Assembly: GCA_018266875.1 (NCBI GenBank) | Contig: JAFDZR010000009.1 | Coordinates: forward strand, 84,182 to 116,285 | Origin: Bacteroidota bacterium | GTDB taxonomy: Bacteria; Bacteroidota; Ignavibacteria; Tepidaquicellales; Tepidaquicellaceae | Direction of reading: 5' to 3' | Length of the DNA: 32,104 nt | Shown here: positions 18,036-26,062 of the stretch, in pieces | How positions within the stretch are numbered: position 1 is the first letter of the stretch | Layout: every line of letters starts with the position of its first letter | The notes under the pieces: generated by a model | Told to the model about the DNA's origin: nothing | Database searches by the model: none | The model's input: only the letters and a program-made list of their open reading frames with translations | Translations under genes and position numbers: made by a program

Positions 18036-18055
18036 ATATTTCAAGATTGAAATAT
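18036..18055. promoter_or_regulatory. Perfect 9-2-9 inverted repeat, candidate operator
   Basis: ATATTTCAA and TTGAAATAT flank a GA centre, so 18 of 20 bases are dyad-symmetric. The half-site size fits a dimeric DNA-binding protein. It lies about 193 bases before the urate oxidase ATG and 107 bases before the promoter candidate of the divergent gene. No T run follows, so it is not a terminator. The binding protein is unknown. Confidence 0.45.
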
Positions 18056-18247
18056 CAACTCTTTATTCACAATTTGAATGAAAATTGCAATACTCTTACA
18101 ATTACCTGCTAAACTAAGAATCCCAACAGGATAGTTTACCAAAGATATTTTCAAAACAATTTTATCAGGTAGGATATCAGGTTTGTTATTTTCTTTTAGG
18201 CATACTTTAAAAAAATTTTTACTGCTATATTGTCAAAAAAAATTATT

Positions 18248-19111
18248 ATGTCATCTGAATTGAAGAGCAACAATTACGGTAAATCCGGTGTCCGTGTCCT
18301 GAAAGTAAAACGGAAAGGGAAAATCCATGAAGTTATTGAAATGACGGTCGGGGTACAGTTTAGAGGTGATTTCGATGATGTTCACACTAAAGGAGACAAC
18401 AGCAAGGTCCTTCCAACTGACACCATTAAAAACACTGTTTATGTGATCGCAAAAAAAGACCCGCTGAATTCACCAGAGGAATTCTGCATTCATCTCGGTA
18501 ATTATTTTAATGAGAATAATGAGCAGGTATTTGAAGTCGTAATAAATGCAGAATTGAAAAAATGGAAGCGGATCAGAGTTTCGGAAGATGCTAAAGCTGA
18601 ATCGGTTCCTCATGATCACTCATTTGTAAGCGGAGGAAGTGAGGTCAGGACATGCAGAGTTACATTGAATTCAGATATTATAGAGATTAGATCAGGACTG
18701 AAGGATCTGGTTGTACTCAAGACAACCGATTCAGGATTTGAAGGTTACATCAAAGATAACTTTACAACTTTGCCGGAAACTGATGACAGGATCTTTTCAA
18801 CAAGTATTAAAGCTGACTGGAAATTCACAGATCTGAATCCGGATTTTAACAAAAACTTTGATACAGTCAGGGATATTCTTCTTAATACTTTTGCAGGTCA
18901 TTTAAGCCCCTCAGTTCAGAGCACACTTTACGAATGCGGCAGGAACGTAATAGAAAAATGTCCTGATATTCAGGAGATTACTCTTTCAATGCCGAACAAA
19001 CATTATCTGAAATTTAACCTTGAACAGTTCGGACTGGAAAATAAAAACGAGATCTTTATACCTACTGATGAACCGTTTGGTCTGATAGAAGGGACAGTCA
19101 AAAGAAGCTGA
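18248..19111 (+). CDS. uox: Urate oxidase (uricase)
   Basis: A cofactor-free oxidase converting urate and oxygen to 5-hydroxyisourate and hydrogen peroxide; it feeds the HIU hydrolase encoded on the other strand. Recognition rests on the full series of family motifs: 'NNYGKSGVRVLKV' (catalytic Lys12), 'GDNSKVLPTDTIKNTVY' (Thr57), 'HDHSF', 'LVVLKTTDSGFEGY', 'TTLPETDDRIFSTSIKADW', 'SPSVQSTLYE' and 'MPNKHYLKF' with the catalytic His. Numbering is from the ATG at 18248 (287 residues). A TTG at 18230 would add six residues; neither start has a clear Shine-Dalgarno, and I prefer the ATG. There is no signal peptide. It is transcribed away from the rest of the urate genes and converges with the molybdenum cofactor operon. 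Confidence 0.95.
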   Translation: MSSELKSNNYGKSGVRVLKVKRKGKIHEVIEMTVGVQFRGDFDDVHTKGDNSKVLPTDTIKNTVYVIAKKDPLNSPEEFCIHLGNYFNENNEQVFEVVINAELKKWKRIRVSEDAKAESVPHDHSFVSGGSEVRTCRVTLNSDIIEIRSGLKDLVVLKTTDSGFEGYIKDNFTTLPETDDRIFSTSIKADWKFTDLNPDFNKNFDTVRDILLNTFAGHLSPSVQSTLYECGRNVIEKCPDIQEITLSMPNKHYLKFNLEQFGLENKNEIFIPTDEPFGLIEGTVKRS

Positions 19112-19181
19112 GAAGTAATATCATTTTAAAAAATCGGAACATTTTCTGACAGCTGTTGATAAAAATTTATAACTCAAGAGA

Positions 19182-20090
19182 TTAATGTCTTTTTCCCTTT
19201 CTTACATCAAATAAGTGAAAGACATAAGGAAGTAAAACATTAAGATAATCCTTTACTCCGGAAGGTGATCCCGGAAAGGTAAGGATCAGTGTATCTCCTT
19301 TAAAGCCCGCTGTACCTGCAGAGAACATTGAATACGGCATTTTACTCTGACTGTAATTTCTTGCGGATTCCATAATTCCGGGTATTTCCTTATCGATGAT
19401 CTCTTTTACAGTCTCAAGTGTGATATCCCTCTTTGATGCTCCTGTTCCTCCTGTTGAAATGATAAGATCCGTTTTATTCTTCAACTCACTTTCGATTTTC
19501 TTCCTGATCAATGAAGGCTCATCTGATACAACAAACGGTTTCTTAACCTTTATGCCGTAGGATTTTAATCTGTCACAGATTAGCTTTCCGGAAATATCTT
19601 CCGCTTTTTTTTTGAAAACAGAATCGGAAACGGTTATTACTGCGGCTTTCAAACCTTTAATATTTTCAGGTTTGGTATCAGATTTGCCGCCGCTTTTATA
19701 TGTAAGAAAAATATCTTCTATTATTATTTCCTTATCAATTGGTTTAAGCATGTCATAAACCGTAAGCGCGCTTACTGACGCACCGTAGAGCGCTTCCATT
19801 TCACAGCCTGTTTTGTATACTGTTCTTACTTCAACATTAATAATAATACAGTTGTTATTCTTTATCTTAAAATCAAAGTCTGCATATTCAACAGGAATCG
19901 GATGACAATGCGGAAGAGCGCTGCCCGTGTTTTTGACTGCCATCATTCCGGCTGCTTCTGCAAAGGAAAACACATCTCCCTTGGGAACGGTTTTGTTTTT
20001 AACAGCGGCAATACTTTTCCGGGAAACTTTCACCGTAACAGTAGCTTTTGCAATTCTAAGGGTCGTAATTTTGTCTGTGATATCTATCAT
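19182..20090 (-). CDS. MoaC-MogA/MoaB fusion, molybdenum cofactor synthesis
   Basis: A 302-residue two-domain protein. Residues 1 to about 140 are MoaC, which with MoaA makes cyclic pyranopterin monophosphate: 'GDVFSFAEAAGMMAVKNT' (Lys53), 'LPHCHPIPV' (His61, His63; the more usual form is IPLCHP), 'GCEMEALYGASVSALTVYDMLK' (Asp113, Lys116). Residues about 146-302 are MogA/MoaB, the molybdopterin adenylyltransferase: 'AAVITVSDS', 'STGGTGASKRDITLETV' and 'LTFPGSPSGVKDYL'. Such fusions are known in this part of the bacterial tree. It joins an early and a late step of the pathway in one chain. The gene starts 13 bases after moaE and is the last of the operon, convergent with urate oxidase. Confidence 0.93.
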   Translation of the reverse strand: MIDITDKITTLRIAKATVTVKVSRKSIAAVKNKTVPKGDVFSFAEAAGMMAVKNTGSALPHCHPIPVEYADFDFKIKNNNCIIINVEVRTVYKTGCEMEALYGASVSALTVYDMLKPIDKEIIIEDIFLTYKSGGKSDTKPENIKGLKAAVITVSDSVFKKKAEDISGKLICDRLKSYGIKVKKPFVVSDEPSLIRKKIESELKNKTDLIISTGGTGASKRDITLETVKEIIDKEIPGIMESARNYSQSKMPYSMFSAGTAGFKGDTLILTFPGSPSGVKDYLNVLLPYVFHLFDVRKGKRH

Positions 20091-20103
20091 TATTTAAAAC
20101 TGT

Positions 20104-20511
20104 TTACTGAAAAATTTCTTTTTTCCAGACAGGCGCTTCTTTTTTTATTCTTTCAACTGTTTTCTCTACCGCTTCAAATATTCCGTCGCGGTGTGAAGAC
20201 GCTGCAAAAACCAAAAAAGATATTTCTCCTTTACTGACAATTCCAGTACTGTGAATTATCCTTAGTTCATTCAGCCTGTATTCGCTGATTATATTATCCT
20301 CTATTTCACATATAATTTTTTCCGCCATTTCGTGATAAGCGGAGTAAAAAATACTTTTGACTTCAGATCCGTTTTTCATGTCATTCCTTACCTGACCGAG
20401 AAAGAGAAACTGAGCGCCTGTGTTGAATTTTTCGGACTGCCTGTTAATTATTTCCATTATCAGATCAGGTTCAATACAGCCTTCAACGAAATGTGCGCTG
20501 ATATTTTTCAA
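20104..20511 (-). CDS. moaE: Molybdopterin synthase large subunit MoaE
   Basis: A 135-residue subunit that, with thiocarboxylated MoaD, inserts the dithiolene sulfurs into molybdopterin. Motifs: 'FLGQVRNDMKNGSEVKSIFYSAYHEMAE', 'IIHSTGIVSKGEISFLVFAASSHRDGIFEAVE', and the active-site 'APVWKKE' close to the C-terminus. The start is TTG at 20511, overlapping the stop of the preceding gene as TTGA. The four-base overlap and the fit to the family N-terminus support it over an internal ATG. No MoaD gene is visible in the window. Confidence 0.94.
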   Translation of the reverse strand: MKNISAHFVEGCIEPDLIMEIINRQSEKFNTGAQFLFLGQVRNDMKNGSEVKSIFYSAYHEMAEKIICEIEDNIISEYRLNELRIIHSTGIVSKGEISFLVFAASSHRDGIFEAVEKTVERIKKEAPVWKKEIFQ

Positions 20512-21251
20512 CCTGATGGATTAAGATTAACCAATTCAGGACTTTTTATTCTAATCTTCCGGAATTCAGACGTGAGTAAATCTGCATACAGAAGTTCACC
20601 GGACAAAATTTTTCCCGCGCCGGTAATTATTTTGATGATTTCTGAAGCCATTAACATTGCCGTAATTCCGGCAGCGGGACCTATCACTCCCTGCTCTCCG
20701 CAGTTCCCGACATTTCCGGCTGTAAGATTTTCCGGAAAAGCTGTTCTGAGATCAGGACCATTCTCAAAGTTGAAAACTGAAACCTGCAGTTCAAATCTGC
20801 TGACAGCTCCCCATATAAGCGGTTTCCCGAGTTTAACACAAATGTCATTTATTATATATCTGGATCTGAAATTGTCAGTTGCATCGGCGACAATATCAAA
20901 CTCACTTACAATACTTTCACTGTTAAGTTTGCCAAGATGCTCATTAAAAATTTTATACTCCGTCCCGGAATTCATTTTTTTCAGATTATCAGCCGCTGAT
21001 TCAGCTTTTGATTCTCCTGTCTGATCTTCATTGAACAGAACCTGTCTGTGAAGATTTGTAATGTCTACTTTATCGCTGTCGGCAATCCCAAGTGTTCCGG
21101 TTCCCGCAGCGGACAAATACGAAAGCAGACTGCACCCTATTCCGCCTGCGCCGACAACAAGCACGGAAGATTTATTTATTCTGCTCTGTCCTGATTCGCC
21201 AATTTCTTTAAGGATGATCTGACGTTTATATCTTTCTGAACTGATTTTCAA
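20508..21251 (-). CDS. moeB: ThiF/MoeB-family adenylyltransferase lacking zinc cysteines
   Basis: A 247-residue E1-like enzyme expected to adenylate the C-terminus of MoaD (or ThiS) for sulfur loading. Nucleotide site: 'VVGAGGIGCSLLSYL' (33-47), 'IADSDKVDITNLHRQVLF' (Asp58, Asp60, Asn66, Arg69) and 'VADATDNFRSRYIIN'. Cys184 in 'GNCGEQGVIGP' fits the conserved cysteine. The place of the usual CxxC zinc pair (PCYRCLFPE-like) reads PDLRTAFPE at about 166-174, and the C-terminus has no second cysteine pair, so the structural zinc site appears to be lost. It starts at TTG (21251), eight bases after the preceding gene. Assignment to MoeB and not ThiF/HesA rests on its place next to moaE. Confidence 0.85.
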   Translation of the reverse strand: MKISSERYKRQIILKEIGESGQSRINKSSVLVVGAGGIGCSLLSYLSAAGTGTLGIADSDKVDITNLHRQVLFNEDQTGESKAESAADNLKKMNSGTEYKIFNEHLGKLNSESIVSEFDIVADATDNFRSRYIINDICVKLGKPLIWGAVSRFELQVSVFNFENGPDLRTAFPENLTAGNVGNCGEQGVIGPAAGITAMLMASEIIKIITGAGKILSGELLYADLLTSEFRKIRIKSPELVNLNPSG

Positions 21252-21259
21252 TTTATGTT

Positions 21260-21862
21260 TTAAAAATAATATGAAGCGCTTAATCCGAAAGTAATGTCAA
21301 CAATATTTGAACGCGATTTGTCATCCATGATCGTATATCTGCCTTTAAAATAAATATTCGATGTGATCCTCTCAAATGCAGGGATAAGAAACGCTATTGA
21401 CGCCTGGGGAAAATATCCTTTCTTATCGAAATCCGTGAAATAACCACCGCCGGCAGATAACAATACTGCAGCTACTTCAGCAGTTATGATCGGTATGTCA
21501 AAATTATAGGAAAATCTGAGATGGTTGACGTGAGTCTTTCTGAATATCAGTGAATATTCAACCGCAAATCTCCCGTAAGGAAATTTCCCCGCGGATAATT
21601 CCTTTGTTAATCCTGCATAGAATCTTTTATCTTCTAACATCAATATCGGGTTCAGAAAAAACAGGACAGCAACAGTGGATATTTCATCACCTGAACCAAA
21701 CATTCCGCCCAATGAGTTTTTATTCTGCTCCGGATTTAATTTCAGTTTAAAATTTTGAGCCTGAGCCCCGGCATTTTTGGGGAAAGCTGAAACTAATATT
21801 AAAACTGTAACAAAAACATATAATGCAGATATCGTCCTTCTATTAAAGATCCGGTATTTCAT
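21260..21862 (-). CDS. Predicted outer-membrane beta-barrel protein, unknown
   Basis: A 200-residue protein with an N-terminal signal peptide (to about residue 34, 'VLILVSAFPKNAGAQAQ'). The rest has alternating polar/aromatic strands such as 'FYAGLTKELSAGKFPYGRFAVEYSLIF' and 'NIYFKGRYTIMD', ending in 'DITFGLSASYYF'. A terminal Phe with alternating hydrophobics is the usual signal of an outer-membrane barrel. No named family is recognised. It lies 40 bases after the T9SS cargo gene and eight bases before moeB, so it is likely co-transcribed with the molybdenum cofactor genes. Whether that is functional (for example molybdate or purine passage) or accidental cannot be said. Confidence 0.6.
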   Translation of the reverse strand: MKYRIFNRRTISALYVFVTVLILVSAFPKNAGAQAQNFKLKLNPEQNKNSLGGMFGSGDEISTVAVLFFLNPILMLEDKRFYAGLTKELSAGKFPYGRFAVEYSLIFRKTHVNHLRFSYNFDIPIITAEVAAVLLSAGGGYFTDFDKKGYFPQASIAFLIPAFERITSNIYFKGRYTIMDDKSRSNIVDITFGLSASYYF

Positions 21863-21902
21863 TAATTATAGAATTAATCTGAATTAAATTTTTATAAAGT
21901 TA

Positions 21903-23627
21903 TTATCTAATTAAAAGCATCTTCCTGGTAATTTCCGTTTTACCTGATATCAGTCTGTAAAAATAAACTCCGCTTGTCAGATCATTTCCGTTGATTGTAA
22001 CTTCATATGTGCCTGCATTTATTTTCCCGTTTACAATTGTCTTTACTTTATTTCCCAATACATCAAAAACATTCAGGGAAATAAAACTATTTTCCGGAAT
22101 GGAGAAAACAACTTTAGTTTCAGGATTAAACGGATTTGGATAATTCTGCTCCAGTTTAAATCCGCCTGGAACTTCCGTACCTGCCGGATTTATTCCCGTA
22201 AGATTTCCAAGAGATCCGTTTGAATTAATATTCTGCGCATAGATTCCTCCTCCGTCAATTCTTCTGTCACTCCATGCAAGCATTGACATTCTGTTAGAAT
22301 TTATTACACCGACAAGTTTTAATTTTTCTCCTGCAACACTGCTTAGGAAATGAATATATCCGCCCCATCCTATCACTGCTGATCTGGATGCAGTGAAATA
22401 TTTTATCTGATTATTTACTGATCCGAATATCGATTCATTAAAAGCAAAAACAACTAAAGTATCCTGAACCATGCAGAGTAATTTTTCCATGGAATTCTGA
22501 CCAAACTGCTGAAAAGCAATGCCGTCAAAACCCCACTGCCGGTCACCTTTTAGGGATATCTTCTGACCGTAAACAGCAAACTGGCTCTGAAGGGAGTTTG
22601 TCATTTTGAAAATCACAAATGTCTCACTTGTAGCCGGCATATAGGAAGCCCAGGCGTCGAATTTATTATTACCTGCCGCTGAAGAAACTTCAGTTCCGTT
22701 CAGCGGAAACTGTATACTTCCGTCCGAAGCAATATGCTGGACAAATGAGCTTTGAAGATTTACAGAATTTCTGTCGTCCTGCCAAACATACAATGCGCCG
22801 TTATTTCTGTCTGAAAATATTTTAGGGACAAAAAACCCTGTGACTCTGCCGAGACTGTAAACTGTATCCTGCCAGACTGTTGAGGAAGAGGGAGAGAATT
22901 TTCTGCTGTAAAGTCTGTAATTACCAGGATTTATGAAAGAGCCGGTATAACCTGCCCATAGAGCTATCACAGAACCGTTATCAGAAGTTACAATAGAAGG
23001 ATAAGTATAATTTTCAGAAACGCCGCCTGCTACATAGACAGGATCTGCTCCCCAGAGTTTTGTACCTGACGGTGATAATTTCTGAAATGCTATTTTATTA
23101 GGAGAAGAGCTGTAAACCCAGGTTACTACATAATTGGAATCTGATGTCTGAATGACTTTCGGATTCGGCTGGAAAGTATTAACATCAGTTGAAAGAGTAA
23201 CGCCGTTGCTTCCCCATAGAAAATCACCTGCCGGACTGATCTTATAAGCGAAAGGATTTATACTGGAACCGTTCCTTGTATCTGTAAAGACAATTATTGC
23301 ATTATCCTGATTATCAGTTATCATATCCCAGTCAACAAGAGAAGTGCTTTGCGGATTTGCGCTCACCAGCAGTCCGTCAGTCTGAAACTGTTTTACTCCT
23401 GCCTGATTCAGTTTCTGAAGGTAAACCGCATAACTTCCGTTTCTGTTGTCAAACCAGCTTATATAACAGCCGCCGTCAGAAGTTAATGACATCTTTGGAA
23501 GAGCCTGATCACCGTTAAGATCGCTGATATTTAAATTGACCGTTGAATCGGAAGACCACTGGGAATACGTTATATCAGATAGTAAAATCGGTGATAACAG
23601 AATTAAAACTGCGCAAAATAATTTCAT
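21903..23627 (-). CDS. T9SS cargo protein with repeated W-x-D-x-R-N-G modules
   Basis: A 574-residue secreted protein. Signal peptide: 'LFCAVLILLSPILLSDITYSQ' (about 1-23). The body carries repeats of the form (S/W)-(W/F)-x-D-x-R-N-G followed by a 'vY.Qkl...G' strand ('SWFDNRNGSYAVYLQKL', 'FTDTRNGSS', 'VWQDDRNSV', 'AWSDRRIDGGGIYAQNI'), suggesting a beta-propeller of six or seven blades. The tail 'LEQNYPNPFNPETKVVFSI' to 'SGVYFYRLISGKTEITRKMLLIR' is a type IX sorting domain. No catalytic motif is seen. A terminator precedes the gene, so it has its own promoter within 23628-23699, where I find no clear consensus. Confidence 0.82.
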   Translation of the reverse strand: MKLFCAVLILLSPILLSDITYSQWSSDSTVNLNISDLNGDQALPKMSLTSDGGCYISWFDNRNGSYAVYLQKLNQAGVKQFQTDGLLVSANPQSTSLVDWDMITDNQDNAIIVFTDTRNGSSINPFAYKISPAGDFLWGSNGVTLSTDVNTFQPNPKVIQTSDSNYVVTWVYSSSPNKIAFQKLSPSGTKLWGADPVYVAGGVSENYTYPSIVTSDNGSVIALWAGYTGSFINPGNYRLYSRKFSPSSSTVWQDTVYSLGRVTGFFVPKIFSDRNNGALYVWQDDRNSVNLQSSFVQHIASDGSIQFPLNGTEVSSAAGNNKFDAWASYMPATSETFVIFKMTNSLQSQFAVYGQKISLKGDRQWGFDGIAFQQFGQNSMEKLLCMVQDTLVVFAFNESIFGSVNNQIKYFTASRSAVIGWGGYIHFLSSVAGEKLKLVGVINSNRMSMLAWSDRRIDGGGIYAQNINSNGSLGNLTGINPAGTEVPGGFKLEQNYPNPFNPETKVVFSIPENSFISLNVFDVLGNKVKTIVNGKINAGTYEVTINGNDLTSGVYFYRLISGKTEITRKMLLIR

Positions 23628-23699
23628 GATTTTTTTTTAATTAAGTTAACAATTTTGATTATTAAATTCTATAATACTTACTAATAACTTTTAAATAAC

Positions 23700-23727
23700 T
23701 AAAAAACCCGCATAAGCGGGTATTTTA
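23700..23727 (-). terminator. Terminator after the metalloprotease gene
   Basis: ACCCGC (23706-23711), loop ATAA, GCGGGT (23716-23721). Read on the minus strand the hairpin is followed by six T, 37 bases after the protease stop codon at 23758. It separates the two T9SS cargo genes into distinct transcripts. Confidence 0.85.
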
Positions 23728-23757
23728 GTTTGTGAATTTTATATGTTTCCGGTAATC

Positions 23758-25986
23758 CTATTTAATCAAAAGCATCTTTTTCGTTTTTACAAAATCTCCG
23801 GCAGATAAAGTATAGAAATAAACTCCGCTCGATAATGAAGATCCGTCGAAATTAACTTCATAAATTCCGGGCTGCAGATTTTCATTTACAACTTCAGATA
23901 TCCTTTTTCCAAGATTATTATATACGGTTATTTTTACGAACTGAGTCTTTGCAACTTCAAATTTAATTTTTGTAACCGGATTAAACGGATTAGGATAATT
24001 GAATCCGAGATTGAATTTTTCAGGAATTATTGAAGATATCTGATTTATGCCAACGGTAGTTCGCTTAAGTGTAAGCAGTGAGCTGTTGGCTGACTGGGTG
24101 GAATCAAATCCGTTATAAGCCCAAGCCCTCCATGAACATCTTACTGAATCGCCGACAGTTCCCATCAGAACTGCGATTGAATCCAGCAGAGAATTTCTGA
24201 TATTCAGCACCGTATCAGTTCCGCCGTTGTCAGAATCAAAAATATAATCAACTCCGCCTGCTCCGAGCTTTCTGATCTTCACTTTATATCTGAAAGAAGG
24301 ATGCGTACCTGTGCTGTTCCAGTCAAATCTGTTAAGATTTGTATTGTTGGCATTTGTTTCAATTGAGGCGAATGATGGCGGATTAAGCGAATTAAAAATA
24401 TTGTAAGCTAAAATAATATTGAATGCTGCATCGCTCGTGTCACCTTCCTGCGGATTAGCAGAATTCATAACCCTTACCCTTGCCTGATTTGTATAACCGA
24501 TGTATGGAATTGTCCAGTCATATTCTCTCAGCTGTGAGGGGACATTGGCTGCGATAGTATTCCAGACTGATCCGTTATTTGTTGAATATTCAAGATTTAC
24601 ATTTCCGACAACTGATGTTCCCCAGAAAATTTTTGTATTCACAGATGTTCTGAATGTTTCACCTCCGTTCGGAAAAGCGGTATAAACTGTTCTCGCAGAA
24701 TTGGAAATACAGAACGCAGCTTCAGCAGAATTTCTGATCAATGCTTCCGGCTGAGGACCGAAATCCATTATCACTGATCCGCCTTCGGTATCGCAGTAGC
24801 TCATAATAGTACCAACGGAAGGATGCGGATTTCCGTTAAAGCATCCGCCTTCTACAAAGTAACAGGTATCGATCGGACCGCCGACCCATGAACAGTTGTG
24901 TGTATGAGGTGAACCGAAATTATGCCCGATTTCATGAGCAACCACAACAACGTCATAAGAATAATTCGGAAGCTGTCCTATATTTCCCTGTACTGAGCTT
25001 AATCCGTAGCCGTAAGTTGTATTGCATAAAACATTCACGAAAGCAATCCCCCCGACATTAATACTGCTGCGTCTGCTGATAAGATGAGCCACTGTTCTCT
25101 GGACTCCACCCTGAGTATTTATCCATTCAAATCTGAACTGATCCAGCAGAGTACTTCCGTCATCAGATGTATATGGATCCTGAATGGTCCATACTCTCAG
25201 ATAATTAACATAAAGTTTTATATTCATATCCTTAGCATAAACGGCTGAAGCTGCAGACATCAGTGCGAGAGCATATGCAGATGCGTTCCCAACAGAATTC
25301 CCGTATACACCATAAGTGTAGAAATCCACGTCCACGGCAATGTTAGCTTCCAGAAGATTCGAAGTTCCTGCATCAAATGGTTTTCCGTTTAGCATCTGGA
25401 TCCTGTTTATCACCTCATCAGGAACACCGAAAATATCCGATCCGCAGTTGATTCCTCTTCTGTTTCTGAGTTTACTTTCCTGATACACAATATAATCATC
25501 TGTTTCTTTATTGTTAATATCGGTAAGACTTCCAAGCACATAAGAGTCCCTGCTTGATTTCATCAGACCGACAATTTTTCCGTTATAAAAAGATACTGAT
25601 ACAAGAGAATTATCAGCGCCGGAGATCTTTCCCTTATATGACAGGATAAGACCATCGGATGAAAAATTCGATTCACCGTTTGCGCCTTTGCTGACGAGTT
25701 TTGCATCAGAGGAGAGTACGTCAAATCTCTCGAGTTCAGCATTTACAAAATCATTTTGTGAAACGGGTATTCTCAGATTAATTTTATAATTTTTTTCAGA
25801 AACCAGATTTTTGTAAACTTCCTTGTCAATGCTGAGAATTACAGCGTCACTGACATTCTGTTTTACTGAGAGTCCCGGATCATTTGTTTTTGCAGCATTG
25901 TAATTGAATAAATCCGTGTAATTATCCCGGGCTTTTAACGTAAATGAAAAAAGGAAAAGCAGGACAATGGTTGTAATAAATTTCAT
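23758..25986 (-). CDS. Secreted zinc metalloprotease (M12/reprolysin-like) with T9SS tail
   Basis: A 742-residue protein. A signal peptide (about 1-19) is followed by a pro-region to about residue 190, which holds 'LVSVSFYNGKIVGLMKS', and a catalytic domain from about 215 to 430. The zinc motif HEIGHNFGSPH (His351, Glu352, His355, His361) is the extended metzincin form HExxHxxGxxH, and the Met-turn may be 'GTIMSYC' further on. Several cysteines around 'HNCSWVGGPIDTCYFVEGGC' suggest disulfides. A beta-sandwich stretch ('VYTAFPNGGETF...VNLEYSTNNG') and a type IX sorting domain ('LGFNYPNPFNPVTKIKFEV' to 'FVKTKKMLLIK') complete it. It should act outside the cell or on its surface; substrates are unknown. 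Only about 25 bases separate the preceding terminator from its ATG, so its promoter must overlap that terminator or transcription reads through. Confidence 0.9.
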   Translation of the reverse strand: MKFITTIVLLFLFSFTLKARDNYTDLFNYNAAKTNDPGLSVKQNVSDAVILSIDKEVYKNLVSEKNYKINLRIPVSQNDFVNAELERFDVLSSDAKLVSKGANGESNFSSDGLILSYKGKISGADNSLVSVSFYNGKIVGLMKSSRDSYVLGSLTDINNKETDDYIVYQESKLRNRRGINCGSDIFGVPDEVINRIQMLNGKPFDAGTSNLLEANIAVDVDFYTYGVYGNSVGNASAYALALMSAASAVYAKDMNIKLYVNYLRVWTIQDPYTSDDGSTLLDQFRFEWINTQGGVQRTVAHLISRRSSINVGGIAFVNVLCNTTYGYGLSSVQGNIGQLPNYSYDVVVVAHEIGHNFGSPHTHNCSWVGGPIDTCYFVEGGCFNGNPHPSVGTIMSYCDTEGGSVIMDFGPQPEALIRNSAEAAFCISNSARTVYTAFPNGGETFRTSVNTKIFWGTSVVGNVNLEYSTNNGSVWNTIAANVPSQLREYDWTIPYIGYTNQARVRVMNSANPQEGDTSDAAFNIILAYNIFNSLNPPSFASIETNANNTNLNRFDWNSTGTHPSFRYKVKIRKLGAGGVDYIFDSDNGGTDTVLNIRNSLLDSIAVLMGTVGDSVRCSWRAWAYNGFDSTQSANSSLLTLKRTTVGINQISSIIPEKFNLGFNYPNPFNPVTKIKFEVAKTQFVKITVYNNLGKRISEVVNENLQPGIYEVNFDGSSLSSGVYFYTLSAGDFVKTKKMLLIK

Positions 25987-26007
25987 TTTAAAATATATTT
26001 ACTTTAT

Positions 26008-26041
26008 AAAAAAAAAGCAGGGATCGTAAGACAATCCCTGC
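26008..26041 (-). terminator. Terminator after the DUF1573 gene
   Basis: GCAGGGAT (26017-26024) and ATCCCTGC (26034-26041) form an exact 8-bp stem with a nine-base loop. On the minus strand a run of nine T follows. It ends the ruvB-rhodanese-MauE-DUF1573 run. Confidence 0.85.
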
Positions 26042-26062
26042 AGAATAAAAAATCAGATATTA

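Larger units (their letters stand above)
17858..18247. promoter_or_regulatory. Divergent control region between urate oxidase and the ABC-type gene
   Basis: About 390 AT-rich bases with no gene. They hold a good minus-strand promoter candidate (17896-17929), a perfect 9-2-9 inverted repeat (18036-18055), and a weak plus-strand promoter candidate: TTTG at 18182-18185, 17 bases, then TACTTTAA at 18203-18210. The region is long compared with most gaps in this window, which suggests regulation of the urate genes. No regulator gene lies nearby. Confidence 0.5.
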
